A stretch of 64,000 bases of DNA from Whalleya microplaca (GCA_022497155.1 MU385784.1:62001-126000); one strand, 5' to 3'; shown: positions 11,412 through 23,536, counted from the first letter of the stretch. Numbers and translations: made by a program. The notes: a model not told the origin generated them from the letters alone.

Positions 11412-13095
11412 TTAATGTACATTTTGTCCTAATAGATCGTCCATGATATCTGCCTCAACATTTTCTGTATCGTCAGTCGGGAGCTTTTCAACGTCTTTTC
11501 TCCCGATAGAATTTCGGAGCCCAAGAAAAGTAGCCAAAGCTGCAATTAAGAGTAACGCAGCAGAGAATACGAATACAGCCTGTCTATGATTTGCTGCACA
11601 AGCTGTTAGTCAAGTGAACAGAAGACCGGTTTGGAGCCAGCATACCTTCGTTGTTGCTCGTAGTACATAGCGCGACCACGACGAAAATGAAGAGGGGTAT
11701 ATTCATGAGGCCGTAGATTCGGGCTCTCCCAGAATCATTCACAATCATGCCCCGGTGGTATGCCATGCTAGGCACGTAGATGCCATTGCAAGACTCGAGG
11801 AGAAGGAAGGCTAGGAATAAGTGAATCTCTGCCTTGGCGAGTGCAGCAATCAAAAAGCTCAGCGCGCTCATCGCCAACGCAATCGTAAGGAGCAGGGTTG
11901 GTGTAGTAACACCGATGGTCCTGGCTAGCTGTTCATTTCTTAAACCTGGGTTGCGGGTGACCATGTTGAACAGCATCGCGCCTAGGGCCATAACTGCCAT
12001 GAAGGTCGCAAATGTTACGCCATAGGGGACTGCAGCCTTGTCCTCCGGATGCTCCTTGTCGTGAGCATCTTGTAGCGTTTCAGGCCAAAAGAACATAAGG
12101 AGAAAGATTGTTCCCTCAAAACAGCATGAAGCAAAGCTAAGCACCCAAATCCTCACATCTTTAAGCGTCGCTATTGGTCCAATCTGTGGTGGTTGATAAT
12201 GATCGTCGTCTCCATCTTCACATTGATCATCCAGGCTGGCAGTGCCGGCCGTTCCTCGGTTTTCATTCCAGGTACGAAGCATTAGTATCGCGGCGCAAAA
12301 GTCCATAAACTAGCATAAAGGTCAGCGAAAAACGAGAGCCAAGTATTCAAGATATAGTCTTACCGCCCCAAGAATGAATGGATCCGTTTTCGATCCCAAA
12401 GCTAGGACAATACAATGGCCCAGAACGCCGGCAAGGATCGCGGTAGTACAGTTCGACGTCGTCATAAGCCCAAACATGGAACTCAGGGGGAATAAACTCT
12501 GATCGAGCTCACGGGTGTTGTATTCCGTCACCATCCAGCTCTCGAAGGCTGTCCAGAGAAGGTTCAACCCTATCCCACCACAAACCCTTCCTACGATCAA
12601 GACCTCGACTTCGTTGAACAGGACCGAGATCGAGGCAAGCGAGTGAATGCCGCAAAACACCAAGCAGGCTGCTCTCCTGCCAAATTTGTCTGCCAGGTAT
12701 CCCGTAAAGAATGCCGAAACTGCCGCCGAGATGTACGTGGTCACGTAGAGGATTGCAACAGTCTGCTCGTCAAGGCCTTTCTCGTCTCGGAAGAGCGAAT
12801 ACATGTACGGTCCCTATTGAAAGTATTATGAGACGATGCGATTCCAAGACTGTTGCACTCTCAATCATCTCACCTGAAACCATTCAGAACCCATAACAAG
12901 AAGATACACGCGCAGAAACGTCTTTCGAAATTCTCTAGCTTCGTCATCGCGAGCGCACGTCGGCGTCTTCTCCGATTTTGAGCTCCGTAATGGTCGCAGG
13001 ATAATCTTATGTCCAGCCACAAATGCGACTAGTGGTACGAGGATGAGTAGTCCGATCCAGTAGATATTCAGAGCCATCTTCAATACTCCTGTCAA
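11412..13095 (-). CDS. MFS transporter, MFSD5 / molybdate-anion transporter type
   Basis: Multi-pass membrane carrier of the major facilitator superfamily. Four exons join in phase (12874-13095, 12364-12813, 11646-12309, 11412-11602) to about 508 residues. The N-terminal part has ARDDEAREFRKTFLRVYLLVMGSEWFQGPYMYSLF, split here by an intron after FQ. This GSEW.QGPY.Y.L block and the following GYLADKFGRRAAC loop are characteristic of the MFSD5 branch, implicated in molybdate uptake in algae and animals. A cytoplasmic acidic loop (DDQCEDGDDDH) separates the two halves. An alternative start is Met7 at 13077. Substrate assignment rests on family only. No pathway partner is adjacent. Confidence 0.88.
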
Positions 13096-13919
13096 GGCCT
13101 CTTCTCGTATTTCAGCAAAGAGTTCCGCGGCACAAAGTCCCTCGGGCTAAGGAGTCGGGGCGCGCGATCATTTTGAGTTTTGTTTAAAGACATGGTAAAT
13201 ACGTTTCCACATTCCAGTTAAACTAGTTAGCCTGTCACCACAAGCCCTAGGTTTGAACGAAGGGATCGTTCCTGTCACGCAATGTCTCACATCGGTTGAG
13301 GCGTCTCTTGGGCAATTTAACAACGTGTCACATTCCTTTTATCTCTATGGCGTAAGGAAAACAACCTATACGGTGCTGTATGTATGTGTTTGTATACGGA
13401 GCAAGAAATAACCACTATGTATAGACTGGCTTAGGGTTACGGTTCCCCAACTGGGTTCGGTAAGAACGCCAGTGCTCATAGGACAATAGTACATTTATAC
13501 TCCAGCAGCTGGCCAATAGTCGTCTCAATTGACAACTTCTTTCACTACCATCCCAGTCGTACACCGGCTGCTCCCTCCACTCATGCAGTCTAATGGATAC
13601 GACTGCCCGAGATTGTTCAATTAGTTAAACTTAGGTGGCCTTACCAGACTAAGGAGGCAAGTAGGACATATTCTCGAACAATACTACGTTGCCTTTCCTA
13701 TACCTTATTTAGCATCGAGCGGGGCTTTAGCTTAATGGCTAACCCGGGAAGAAATGTGGGCAACTGAGGAGTTAGAAGGACATATATGGAGAATCATCGT
13801 GCTTTACGAAAGGTTCCCCGACTTAAGACAAAATAGCCGAGCCTCTTTACATGATCTACAATCCTATATTTCCTATACTCCCATTTGAGTAGAGGTATAT
13901 ACATAGTTCAACACCCAGC
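13096..13919. other. Divergent intergenic region
   Basis: About 0.8 kb between the minus-strand transporter and the plus-strand methyltransferase, so it should hold both promoters. No gene or RNA was recognised. A TTTAGCTTAATGGCTAA string near 13728 looks like a tRNA A box but lacks a B box downstream. Confidence 0.5.
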
Positions 13920-15738
13920 ATGAGTTCCGAAACCACCAAGGGCTCGACTGAGCCCTTGAAGCAGGATTCGAACGAACACGTTCAATCCGAGTCTGGACCC
14001 CAATGGCAAGACTGGACCATCGAGTCGATCAAATTGCCTGACTTTAACCCGCCGGGACTCGAGGTACGCATGACTTCGGTGCCTACATCTCATAGTCCGA
14101 GTCAGGGATCGTAGCCAACATATAGAACGCAGGTAGATCACGAAGGTGCCGAAATCCAGATCGAGAAGTATGTTTTTCGAAGTCGCCCTATCTGTGATAT
14201 CTCGAGTCTTTGACAGTTGCTCACTGCTTCGCAAGCCCGTATGTAGTAAACCCTATTGAGCGAGATCACAATGTCAAAGAAGCCGATCGTCCGTGGCACA
14301 CGTACAAATCCGAGAAGAGTGAGCTATTTTCCTTTTGTGGATGGTCAGCTCGTATATGTAGAGCCGTGTTGCAACTGAGCGGGCTGACGACATATTACAT
14401 CCGTAGAGTACTTTCTTCCCAACGACAATGTGAGTAGACTATAATCAGTTACGTCTCAACTCAAGTGAAGCCTAGTCGCCGACTTCTAAGTATGAAAACG
14501 TAGGCCGAGTTGTCCCGCTTAGATCGCCAGCACATTATGTGGACACATATCCTCGACGGTGACTTGTATAAGGCACCCGTGAAAGACCCTAAACACGTCC
14601 TCGACTTAGGCACGGGATCCGGTGAGCAGAGAGTCCGCCGTCAAACACACAAGCCATTGACTAATCCCATCGGCAGGTATATGGGCGACAGAGTTCGGTG
14701 AGTCTCCCACGTACCCAACCCTACGATGACTTACAAGCTTGCTTACGCATACAGCGAAATCTCATCCCAATGCCCAGGTCCTCGGGGTTGACCTGAGCAA
14801 GCCCATGCCACCAGAGTAAGTACACATGGGTGTGCAACCTAGCACACTTTCATTACCCATACGTACGCACATACAAACACACGTACATATATCTAACGAC
14901 CGTAACCCGCACCAAGTGTCCCGCCCAACTGTCGCTTCGAAGAGCTCGACTTCACGGACCCGTGGCCCTATGAGCAGAAGTTCGACCTCATCCACGCGCG
15001 CCTGATCTTCGTGGCGCAGTCCGACCCGTTCAAGCTCCTCAAGGCAGCCTACGACGCGCTGGCGCCAGGCGGTTACCGTGAGTCGCCATCCAAAGTCGTC
15101 TATTAGCCCCTTAGCCCCTTTGCCCTTTAGTCCACGAGAAAGAATTCCCTAGCCGAGTATACCTACCCATACCCAGAAGCCAACTGCACCCAAACCAAAT
15201 ATTTCCAACTCTCCCGCCCCTTGCCAAACCCTCTTCAACCCACCCCCTTCAACCAGCCCCTCCCGTACCTACTTACAACCCAGACCCCTAACCACAGACC
15301 AACAGTGGAGCACCACGAACTCTACGGCGTCCCCCTCTCCCCCGACACCAGCTTCACGGGCACGTACCTCGAGCGCTTCTTCTTCAACACCGTCGTCGCG
15401 TCCGCGCGGCTGGGAAACGACATGCTAGCGGTGCCGCGGTACCGCACCTGGATGGAGCGGGACCTGGGCTTCGAGGCCGTCGCGGAGCTGCACCGCGCGC
15501 TCCCGCTCAACGCCTGGCCCGGTGGCAAGTACAAGGCCGTGGGCGCCATGCAGCGCACGAACCTCGAGGCGGGCATCCCGGGGATCTATACGCGCATGCT
15601 GATGCGCGGGCTGGGCTGGGGCGCGGAGGAGACGGCGGAAGCGGTGCAGAGGGCTGTGAAGGAGGTCGGGGATCCGGCCGTGCATGCGTATTTCCCTGTG
15701 TAAGTGTGTTTTCTTTGCTTGTCTGTGTAGGTCGCGTG

Positions 15739-15769
<31 letters not shown>

Positions 15770-15854
15770 CTGAGGGGTTAAAGGGGGGGAATATTGACGC
15801 TGACATCTTGGCAGATTCGTTGTGTATGGACGCAAGCCGTTGGATGCTGCGTGA
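13920..15854 (+). CDS. LaeA-like SAM-dependent methyltransferase
   Basis: Class I methyltransferase of the large fungal LaeA-like group. Reliable exons are 13920-14063, 14407-14429, 14504-14621, 14677-14697, 14755-14815, 14917-15077, 15306-15699 and 15815-15854. The six from 14504 sum to 265 codons in frame. Motif I is HVLDLGTGSG followed by IWATEF; the acidic loop is VLGVDLSKPMPP; then FDLIHARLIF and the APGGY strand. The upstream KKYFLPNDN segment is typical of the family. Between 14133 and 14318 two small exons (residues VDHEGAEIQIEK.., then ADRPWHTYKSEK) fit, but the junction needs a weak GTCTTT donor, so that part is uncertain. Two exons are only 21 and 23 nt. Substrate is unknown; relatives act in secondary metabolism or on proteins. 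The last intron contains a (GTGC)n repeat. Confidence 0.85.
15735..15770 (+). repeat. (GTGC)n microsatellite in intron
   Basis: About nine GTGC/CGTG units lie inside the last intron of the methyltransferase gene (intron 15700-15814), shortly after its donor. Such tracts are length-variable. Confidence 0.85.
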
Positions 15855-16511
15855 GAGCAGTGGTTCAAATACATATATCTAGAGAACGGGATGGCTGGCA
15901 ATGAAGCGACGAGTAAATAATTCGAGCAGATCGGAATTCCTCTCCATGAGTCCGAGATGTCGCCAGAGTATATAAGATAGCCTCGGGGGACGAGTATATA
16001 TAATCTGTATATGTGACAGATATCTATATCAAATCTCGAAAATACAGCCCAAAGTCCCAATCAAATATTTCATTGTCGTTAGTTGCCGCCCTGGCTGAAA
16101 CTGCAACTCTAACAGAAGTTCAGCATGTCACTGAAGATCTCTGCCAGGCAAGACATTTACATGCTTCCATATTCATGTCTAATCTCACCAACAAGCACTT
16201 CCACATAACCTTCATACCATGTCCCTTATCATTCCCGGCTCCCTTCCGGCACGGGAGCCTATCTTAGTCCATGTCTCGCTAAAGTTGTTGTTTTACTCAC
16301 GTTCCAGTACATAATAGCTTTTGCAGATCCACATACACGGTCATCACAAAGTAGCATACCTATACTGGCCTCGAAACACAACAATCCCATGGTATATTCA
16401 TCGAGATGATAGACAATACGCTGTAGAATAGATGTAAAACGCCAGGCGCCGTATCCATGCCGAGCACTGAATCCCATCGAGGCCACAGTCCACCGAGACC
16501 CGGTCGGTTGG
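15855..16511. other. Convergent 3' intergenic region
   Basis: About 650 bp between the 3' ends of the methyltransferase (plus) and Ssf1 (minus). No coding feature was seen; probably two 3' untranslated regions. Confidence 0.5.
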
Positions 16512-18018
16512 TTACCCTGCGATTTCCTCCCTCTCGTCTTCCCATTCATCGTCCTCGTCCATCATCTCATTGACGGCTTCTTCCGCGTCTCCCGCCAGGC
16601 CCTCGCTGTCGAATCCGTCCTCTTCCATCATCTCGTCGAACAAGTCACTGTTATTCCCATTTATCTCATCGTCATCGTCGTCCTCCTCCTCCTCCTCAGC
16701 CCCATTTTGCTTAGGCTTGGCACCGCTGGCGGCCCTCTCCTTCTTCTTCTTCTTCTCGACGTTGGCCTTCTGCTCTTTCCGCCTGGCCTCCTTCTCCCTC
16801 TGGCGCTGCTCCCAGCGTTGTTCGAGGTCCTGTATCTCCTGCTTGCTCTTGTGGATGTGCTCGTGCCACATGGTTTTCCCCGCGCAGAGGCCCTCCTCGA
16901 CCTTGGTCATGCGCAGCTTCATGCGCGGCCCGAGCTCGACCAGCCTGACGCGCCGCCGCTCCACCTTCTCCTCCTCGCCCTCGGCCGTCTTTTCGCCGTT
17001 GCTCTCCAGCTTGGCTGCTGCTGCTGCTGCGGCTGCGCGCGCTTTGGTCGAGAGGACCCTGCGCGGCATGTCCTCGAGCACCTCGACCTCGGCGTCCGTG
17101 TCCATCTCGCTCCCGCTGGTGGCGTCGGTCATGTAACCCTCGCCGTTTTCGCCGCCGATCATGTAATCTGCGATGTCCTCTAGCTTCCCGAGATTCGGGA
17201 CGCCACCTTTTCTGTTCTTGGCACTGAAGATCTTCTCGGCCGCGTCGAGTCTGCGGAGCTGCTTGGAAACGCCAGCCGCTTGGGTGGAGATGGCATAGTG
17301 TCGGAAATTGAGTACGAACGAGCCGTCGTCTTTGTCAGTGGCCGGCTCTCTATTGAGCAACAGGACGCGACGAATTGATCTGAGTGGTGTGGTCTGCGGG
17401 TTTATCCTGGGAAACAGGGACTGGAAGACGGTAGTCGTGAGCGATTCAAGATGCTTAGGGACTTTAGAGTTGGCGTCTGCGCCTGGTGTAGAGATGTTAT
17501 TCATAATCAGCTAGAAGAAAAGTCGAATATTAGCAGATGATAGATAGTAAAGGGGTAAGTAATGCTGGCGCTGTTCATACCAACGGCGGTGTGATATATT
17601 CTTTCCCTCCACCCTTGGGATGTCTCTGGGCTTTGCGCACATCTTTGCAGAGCGAGTATTTTTCTACACGAAAGTGCAGGGTAGGACCCCGTGGCGTAGT
17701 AGCTATGCGCAAATTCGTATTGCCAGAGTCGGATCGTGAGAATAGGAGAAGATGGGTCACGCCCAAGGTGCCGGTCATGGTGACATAGTCCCTCAGACGA
17801 TTTGCGCGGCGCTCTTTCAGACGGGTTGCCGTGCCAGGCTCCATGACTTGACGGACGTCTTTGGCCAATTGACTGATGCTCGATCCAACCTCGCCAGCGC
17901 CAATGCGGATAACCATGCTCTTGGGATCGGTGGCTGCTGCGCGGCCGACCAGAGGGGCGTTATGCTTGGGGTTGTTGGCGCCGACATGAGTGCGCTTCTT
18001 GGCCCTGCGTTTCGCCAT
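16512..18018 (-). CDS. ssf1: Ribosome biogenesis protein Ssf1 (Brix domain)
   Basis: Nucleolar factor for 60S pre-ribosome assembly, Ssf1/Ssf2/Peter Pan family. Two exons (17581-18018, 16512-17510; donor GTATGA, acceptor TTCTAG) give about 478 residues. The start MAKRRAKKRTHVGAN is followed by KSMVIRIGAGEVGSSISQL and GTLGVTHLLLFSRSDSGNTNLRIATTPRGPTLHFRV, the Brix-domain core. The second exon carries FQSLFPRINPQTTPLRSIRRVLLLN and VELGPRMKLRMTKVEEGLCAGKTMWHE, the conserved C-terminal Brix end. It then has a long Lys/Glu coiled-coil-like and Asp/Glu-rich tail, usual for this family. It is divergent from Rrp3, 547 bp away, another rRNA-processing gene, so shared control is plausible. Confidence 0.96.
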
Positions 18019-18565
18019 AGCTGAAGCTGATTGATCTATCTGCGGACCTGTCTCTGATAGCTGTTACCGATTGGAAAGGATCGAAGATTCGCAATTGAGT
18101 CCACGGTTACAATACTTTGAACGTCGAAGATGAACGTCGAAGATCTATCTTGCAGATTGCCGCGTCTCGAAAAGTTGAGTGCTACAGCTAATTTTTCTGT
18201 CCCGCCTGGCAGAAAAAAAAAGTTAGTGATAGAAGCCCGACAGTGCGGGTATCGATAACAGGGATGACCGCTAAATCTGCCCCATTAGCCCATATTTAGC
18301 TACACAATGCTCCACATTGGAGCTGCGATAAGCCTAAAGTAGAAGGCGGTCAGCTATTAGCAATGTGGGGGCCAAGGAAAATGCGGTACGGCATCACCAG
18401 CACCTCCAATTATCGTCTTAACTTTTTTTTTGATACATTTTCTTCATACATCTAAGCGAAATATACATTAGTTTCACCAATCCAAGCCGCGAATAGGACA
18501 CTATCGAATTCGACTCCTACTAGGTCATTGTTAACTGCAAAACTCTACCCTCTCGAATACGCACG
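18019..18565. promoter_or_regulatory. Shared divergent promoter region of ssf1 and rrp3
   Basis: The only sequence between two oppositely directed ribosome-biogenesis genes. It contains an A9 run (18213-18221), a T9 run (18424-18432) that may exclude nucleosomes, and a CCAAT at 18478-18482. Co-regulation is inferred from arrangement only; no named factor site was proven. Confidence 0.55.
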
Positions 18566-20229
18566 ATGTCCTCCGCCAAACGTAGAAAGCTCTCTCCATC
18601 GGGAGAGGCCCATCGTACGAAAGCAAATATTCAAGACCAGGAGTCGCCCGATGATTCCGTCACTCTCGAGGGCTCTGTTGCCGAGCCTCCTAAGACGTTC
18701 AAAGACCTAGTGGGTATCCCAAAGCACTAAAGAGACGAAGTGTCTGTCTAATAATATACTCCTTGTAGGGTATCGTCGACCCTCTAGTTGAAGCATGCAA
18801 CGCTCTGGGATATAAATTGCCTACTCCCATCCAGGCCCAGGCCATCCCCCTTGCTTTACAGGATAGGGACGTCATCGGTCTAGCGGAAACAGGAAGCGGA
18901 AAGACGGCCGCCTTCGTCTTGCCCATCTTACAAGCCCTGCTCGAGAAGCCCTCAGCTTTCTTTGCTCTTATCCTCGCTCCTACACGTGAGTTGGCTACGC
19001 AAATCGGCCAGGCGGTCGAAGCCCTCGGGGCCTCGATATCCGTTCGAAGCACAGTCATCGTCGGTGGCCTCGACATGGTACCCCAATCCATCGCCTTGTC
19101 CAAGAAGCCTCACGTAGTCGTTGCGACCCCCGGCCGTCTGCTGGATCATCTCGAGAAGACGAAGGGTTTCAAGCTGGCGGCGACCAAGTATCTAGTGATC
19201 GACGAGGCCGATCGTCTCCTGGACATGGACTTCGGTCCCATACTGGACAAGCTGCTCAAGTTCCTCCCGAGGGAGAGACGGACGTTCCTCTTCAGCGCCA
19301 CTATGTCGTCGAAGGTCGAGAGCTTGCAGAGGGCCAGCTTGCGGGACCCCCTGCGCGTCAGCGTCAGCAGCAACATTTACCAGACCGTCTCGACGCTGCA
19401 GCAGTACTATCTTTTCATCCCGCACATGCACAAGGATACGTATCTGGTTTTTCTCGTGGCGAGTGAGTTCGCCGGCCGCTCCACCATCATATTCACGCGG
19501 ACCGTCAACGAAACCCAGAGGGTCGCTATCCTACTTCGGTACCTGGGCTTCGGGGCGATACCACTGCATGGTAAGTTGGCCCTCTTCAAACTAAAGTGTC
19601 TTGAAAGCTTGGTTTCAAGCTTTGTCTGTAGCCTGCCATTTTTGCTGACTGTTGCACAGGCCAATTATCACAGTCTGCCCGTCTAGGTGCTCTGAATAAA
19701 TTTAAGGCTGGGTCTCGTGATATACTCGTAGCTACCGACGTAGCCGCGAGAGGTTTGGATATCCCGTCGGTCGATGTCGTCCTCAATTACGACTTACCCC
19801 AGGATAGTAAGCCAGCCCTTGACGTATCTTTGTCGCAGCATTTCACATTATAAGTGATGTGGTGCAGCTACATATACATGAATTGATCAAGGCTGACCAA
19901 ACAATACAGGTAAAACATATGTGCACCGCGTGGGCCGAACAGCCCGCGCCGGAAAGGCGGGCCAGGCGATAAGCATCGCAACGCAGTACGACCTTGAGAT
20001 ATTCCAGCGGATCGAGGCCGCCCTGGGGAAGAAGCTGGACGAGTACGAGACCGACAAGGAGGAGGTCATGGTCTTCAAGCTCCGCGTCGAGGAGGCCCAG
20101 CGCCACGCGCGGAACGAGATGAAGCTGCTGCACGAGGACCGCGGCAAGAAGGGCTCCGTCCTGCGGGGCCGCCATCCCGCGAAGGGGAAGAAGAGGCGGC
20201 ACGATGGCATGGATGCCGAGGAAGGGTGA
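18566..20229 (+). CDS. rrp3: DEAD-box ATP-dependent RNA helicase Rrp3 (DDX47 type)
   Basis: Nucleolar helicase for 18S pre-rRNA processing. Four exons (18566-18709, 18769-19570, 19660-19806, 19910-20229) give about 470 residues in frame. Helicase motifs are all present: Q motif (PTPIQ), I (AETGSGKT, residues 87-94), Ia (PTRELA), TPGR, II (DEAD), III (SAT), IV (IIFTRT), V ([10 protein letters not shown]) and VI ([10 protein letters not shown]). [20 protein letters not shown] before the Q motif and the short Lys/Arg-rich tail match Rrp3/DDX47 rather than Dbp8 or other DEAD proteins. The N-terminal ~45 residues are a short Ser/Glu-rich leader starting [14 protein letters not shown]. It is divergently paired with ssf1. 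Confidence 0.95.
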
Positions 20230-21255
20230 TCACGCTATCTGTGGAGATGTAGATATGACAAGACTTGGTGGAGTAGATACCCGCGGCTTAGGAGTTACTA
20301 TATTTGCCCCTTTATGGTTATGATTAGATGACGTTGTCAATATCATTGCCATTTGAGCCCAGTATGCCTCCTTTAGTTGTTTTCAAAGAGATTATAGCAT
20401 TCTCATGAGTAATAATTATACGAGGGAAGCTAGTCTGAAGCTACTGTGAACATTATATTTTTTTTCGCTTGCCCCTATGATTGATTATGATCCCAGAAGC
20501 AAGTAACGCAGTAAAAACCCCTGAATGGCGAAATAATATAGTAACACCTACATTTGATGAAACCGAGCCTGGCCAATGGTTAGGTTCGAAGCCAGAGTAC
20601 ACCATCCCAGCCACTAAATACAGATGGGTTCGATTCCTCACGGTGCTGTATGGTTATTCGCCTTTGGTGGCTCGTTCACAGCATACGGCGCATTGTAAGT
20701 GTAGCACCATGCTCATTGCGTAAGGTTAGTAAGAGCCTTGCCCCCCAAGGACCGTCCTTGTTCCAAGACAAATCAATATAAGTCGTACACCATGTCCACA
20801 TAAGGCGAGCTACCTACAAGGTTGAAAAGTAATCACGCTATCTATCCCCCGAGGTAACACAACTCGGCATAGAGGTACTGTCACAGGACTGGGCTTAGCA
20901 ACCATTTTATTCTATATTTGCAGTTTCGATGTAAGGCTGGAATGGACCGTAGGCAATCAAGTAGGTGATATGAGATGAGTATACTTACATATTCATACCT
21001 CCATATCTGCACCACTTGCTAGAGACCATTATAGTAAGAGACTCTATAGTAAATAGAATTACTATTTAGAAGCCCAGTCAATCTATGGCCTCGTCGAAAA
21101 CTACTTTATTTAGTTCTGGATCCGAGGGCGAGTGGAATAATTACCACGTCGTAAGCAGACCTTGAACAACGGGGGAAATCGAGGCGGTGAGCCAGCTAAT
21201 AGGTAATATATATACCCGTCGACTGGTGCATTTTACCTCATCTTGATATTACCAA
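20230..21255. other. Intergenic, no supported gene
   Basis: An 80-codon frame at 20481-20723 (plus) has no recognisable family. GGTTCGAAGCC (20583) and GGTTCGATTCC (20627) look like tRNA B boxes but have no cloverleaf around them. The right end (accaa, 21251-21255) is the left target duplication of the next element. Confidence 0.5.
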
Positions 21256-21391
21256 TGATGAATTGAGAATCAAGGACTGGTTACAGTACAAGGCACGAAT
21301 AGTAAGCATTGTGTATATAACAGGCCATCCGCCACTCTAGAATAGCTCAACCTCAAGTCAATCTAAGTCTCATTAACCCTGCAGTTCAACA
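21256..21391 (-). mobile_element. Short LTR-like element (copy 2), TSD accaa
   Basis: 136 bp whose reverse complement begins TGTTGAACTGCAGGGTTAA and ends CAATTCATCA. It aligns over its whole length with 901-1035, by eye roughly 80-85% identical with mostly transition differences. It is flanked by accaa on both sides (21251-21255, 21392-21396). Two copies with different 5-bp duplications show independent integration events. No retroelement body is adjacent, so it reads as a solo LTR or a very small non-autonomous unit. Confidence 0.78.
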
Positions 21392-21396
21392 ACCAA

Positions 21397-22667
21397 AAAA
21401 GGTCACGCTCCTCATTTACAGAGACGTAGCTTAGCTATTTCGACATTGAGATCTATAATAGCCCCCCTGTCTATTTCACGGTACCTGCGGTAGCCCATAT
21501 AAAACACTCATGCAGCAAAGTCCACTATAGTCAGCATAGTAACCCTATCCCATCTCTGCCTACTCATTTCTATAAACTCACTATACCAAGCACCGCATCC
21601 TCTCCCACAACAACTAACCAACCAACCTGCCCGTGCAGCTCAAATCACACCGTCAAACACCAGCATTTGCCTCTCTACCTCTCTGCCCATCTCCCTTGAA
21701 GCGCCATTTACCTCACCGTCCTCACCCTTTTCTTCCCCCTGCAGCACTCACTCACCCACCCGCTGATTCAGCCATACACACATACCCATCAACCCAACCC
21801 AACCCAACCGCCAACCGCAGAGCCGTACTTATATATGTAAGTGGTGGTGGGTCACCCGACCCGCGAACCGGCCTCCCTGCGCGCGGGCCCCGACCAACAG
21901 GAATCGGGGAGTGCCACTTGTCAGCGGTGCAGCGCGCTCTTTCCTCACTCGCTCGGCGGGCGTGGGGATGCGGTGGATGTGGGGTAGGTGAGTTATTATG
22001 TAGTTAGCTGCTAGCTAGCTAGCTATATGTATGGATGGATTAGGTAGATGGATATATATAGATAGATAGCCAACGAAGATATAGATAGGTAGAGAATCGT
22101 ATGTGAGAGGCTGGCTGTTGCGGCCCAATTATGAATGGTGGTTTGTATATATATATATATATATACATATATAACCTGTGGTGGCCTATTGTAATTCTAC
22201 AATTGAATCTCGTTAAATCCACCTGACGAACTCATGGAGTTCTGGGCTGGTTGAGTGGTTTCCCTGTCACGCACGGAACGCAATGTGTCCATGAGACAAT
22301 ACGGAGACTACTTGATTTGAAAGTGCAGTCCAACTTCAGCAGCAGGTCCTACGTCCCGATCTACAAGATCTAAGATGCTTAGTGAACCCGAGTAGGGGTA
22401 ACATGGTCTTTTATGGCAACAACTCTTTCCCACGACATGCGTCCTTTTTTCCATAAGCAACCTTCTATGTCATCGAAATACAAGAGATAGGATAACCACA
22501 TCGGTTAGAAGAGCCAAGATCTAGCGACAACTATGGGTGGGTGTGAAGATAGGCAGACGATGAGGACATTGGATTAAGATTTCCGAAGATTAATACGGAG
22601 GATTTGCCGACCACGCTGCTCCGTATGCAAGCAGCAGCAGCAGCGATGCGTCCGTGATGTGTCAAAA
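21397..22667. other. Intergenic with simple repeats
   Basis: No gene is supported. The stretch is C-rich at 21600-21820, with a CCCAACCCAACC tract near 21790, then GCTAGCTAGCTAGC near 22010 and a (TA)n run near 22147-22168. The right part should be the 3' flank of the acidic-protein gene on the minus strand. Confidence 0.5.
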
Positions 22668-23536
22668 TCAATCCTCTTCATCGTCGCCACCAGCAGCAAC
22701 AGCTTTGGGGGCCTCCTGTGCCTTGCCCTTGACGGGCGGCTCGGCGGCGACTTGCTTTGGCTCCTCGACACCGTTCTCCTCTTCACCCTCGAGTTCTTCT
22801 TCATCATCATATCCTTCCTCATCTTCTACCAGAGCATCAAGCTCGAGCTCATCATTCACGTCGTCGTCGAACTCCTCTTCCTCTTCTCCCTCACCGTCAT
22901 CGACGACGGGGACGGCCTCGGGCTCGGGCTGGGTCGGAGCATCCGCTGTCTTCAGTTTCTTCTTCGGGGGAGCTTCGTCTGCGCGTCGCCATGTTAGCGA
23001 AAGATGAAAAGGATTGTGTCGGATGATGGTTATCCTGAGGGTAAGGAGTCAACTTACGCGCCACACCATTCTTCTTCTTCTCTACAGGCTTCTCTTCAAG
23101 CTTCTCTTCAGGCTCAGCCTCTTCATCGAATTCCTCTTCATCCTCCTCTTCCTCAACGTCATCATCATCTTCGCCTTCGGAAATGCTAAGAGAGTGTTAG
23201 AAAACGCTTCATTGACTCTGAGTGCATTCATCCCCAATGCCTATCTCAACGGCAGAGAATAACATGATGAAGACGGGGATGTTACGACTTATGCGACACC
23301 GATACGAGATGTGCGCCGATGCATAGTGCCCATGCGACACCGGCGCATATCTCGCGACGACGAGACGTAATCTCCACTTCTGGGGGATCGTCATGACATT
23401 GAATGGCTCGAAAGAGAGGGACAAGATGTGATATAATCTGGGAGCCAACTTACTACTCCTCTTCCTCTTCACTTTCGTCGCTGGGAAGAGCAACAAGCTC
23501 CTCTTCCTCGTCTTGCTTCCTCTTGCGGGAACTCAT
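22668..23536 (-). CDS. Small acidic, probably nuclear protein
   Basis: Three exons (23454-23536, 23058-23185, 22668-22978) join in frame to about 173 residues. The N-terminus MSSRKRKQDEEEELVALPSDES has a basic cluster (RKRKQ) typical of nuclear localisation. A second one, PPKKKLK, starts exon 3. Nearly everything else is Asp/Glu-rich, followed by an Ala/Pro/Lys-rich tail ending DDEED. Composition suggests a histone- or ribosome-biogenesis-associated acidic protein, but no named domain is visible; I looked for a Chz1-type motif and did not see it. Exon joins use strong GTAAGT donors. The upstream region is a long purine-rich strand with a poly-G run and assembly gap. Confidence 0.75.

Noticed and set aside
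13728..13800. tRNA A-box-like string TTTAGCTTAATGGCTAA
   Set aside because: No B box within 30-90 bp downstream and no cloverleaf.
15425..16060. 211-codon minus-strand frame opposite the methyltransferase
   Set aside because: Shadow of a GC-rich exon and of the (GTGC)n intron repeat on the other strand.
20575..20645. Two tRNA B-box-like strings
   Set aside because: No A box at proper distance, and the flanking bases do not pair as T-arm or acceptor stems.
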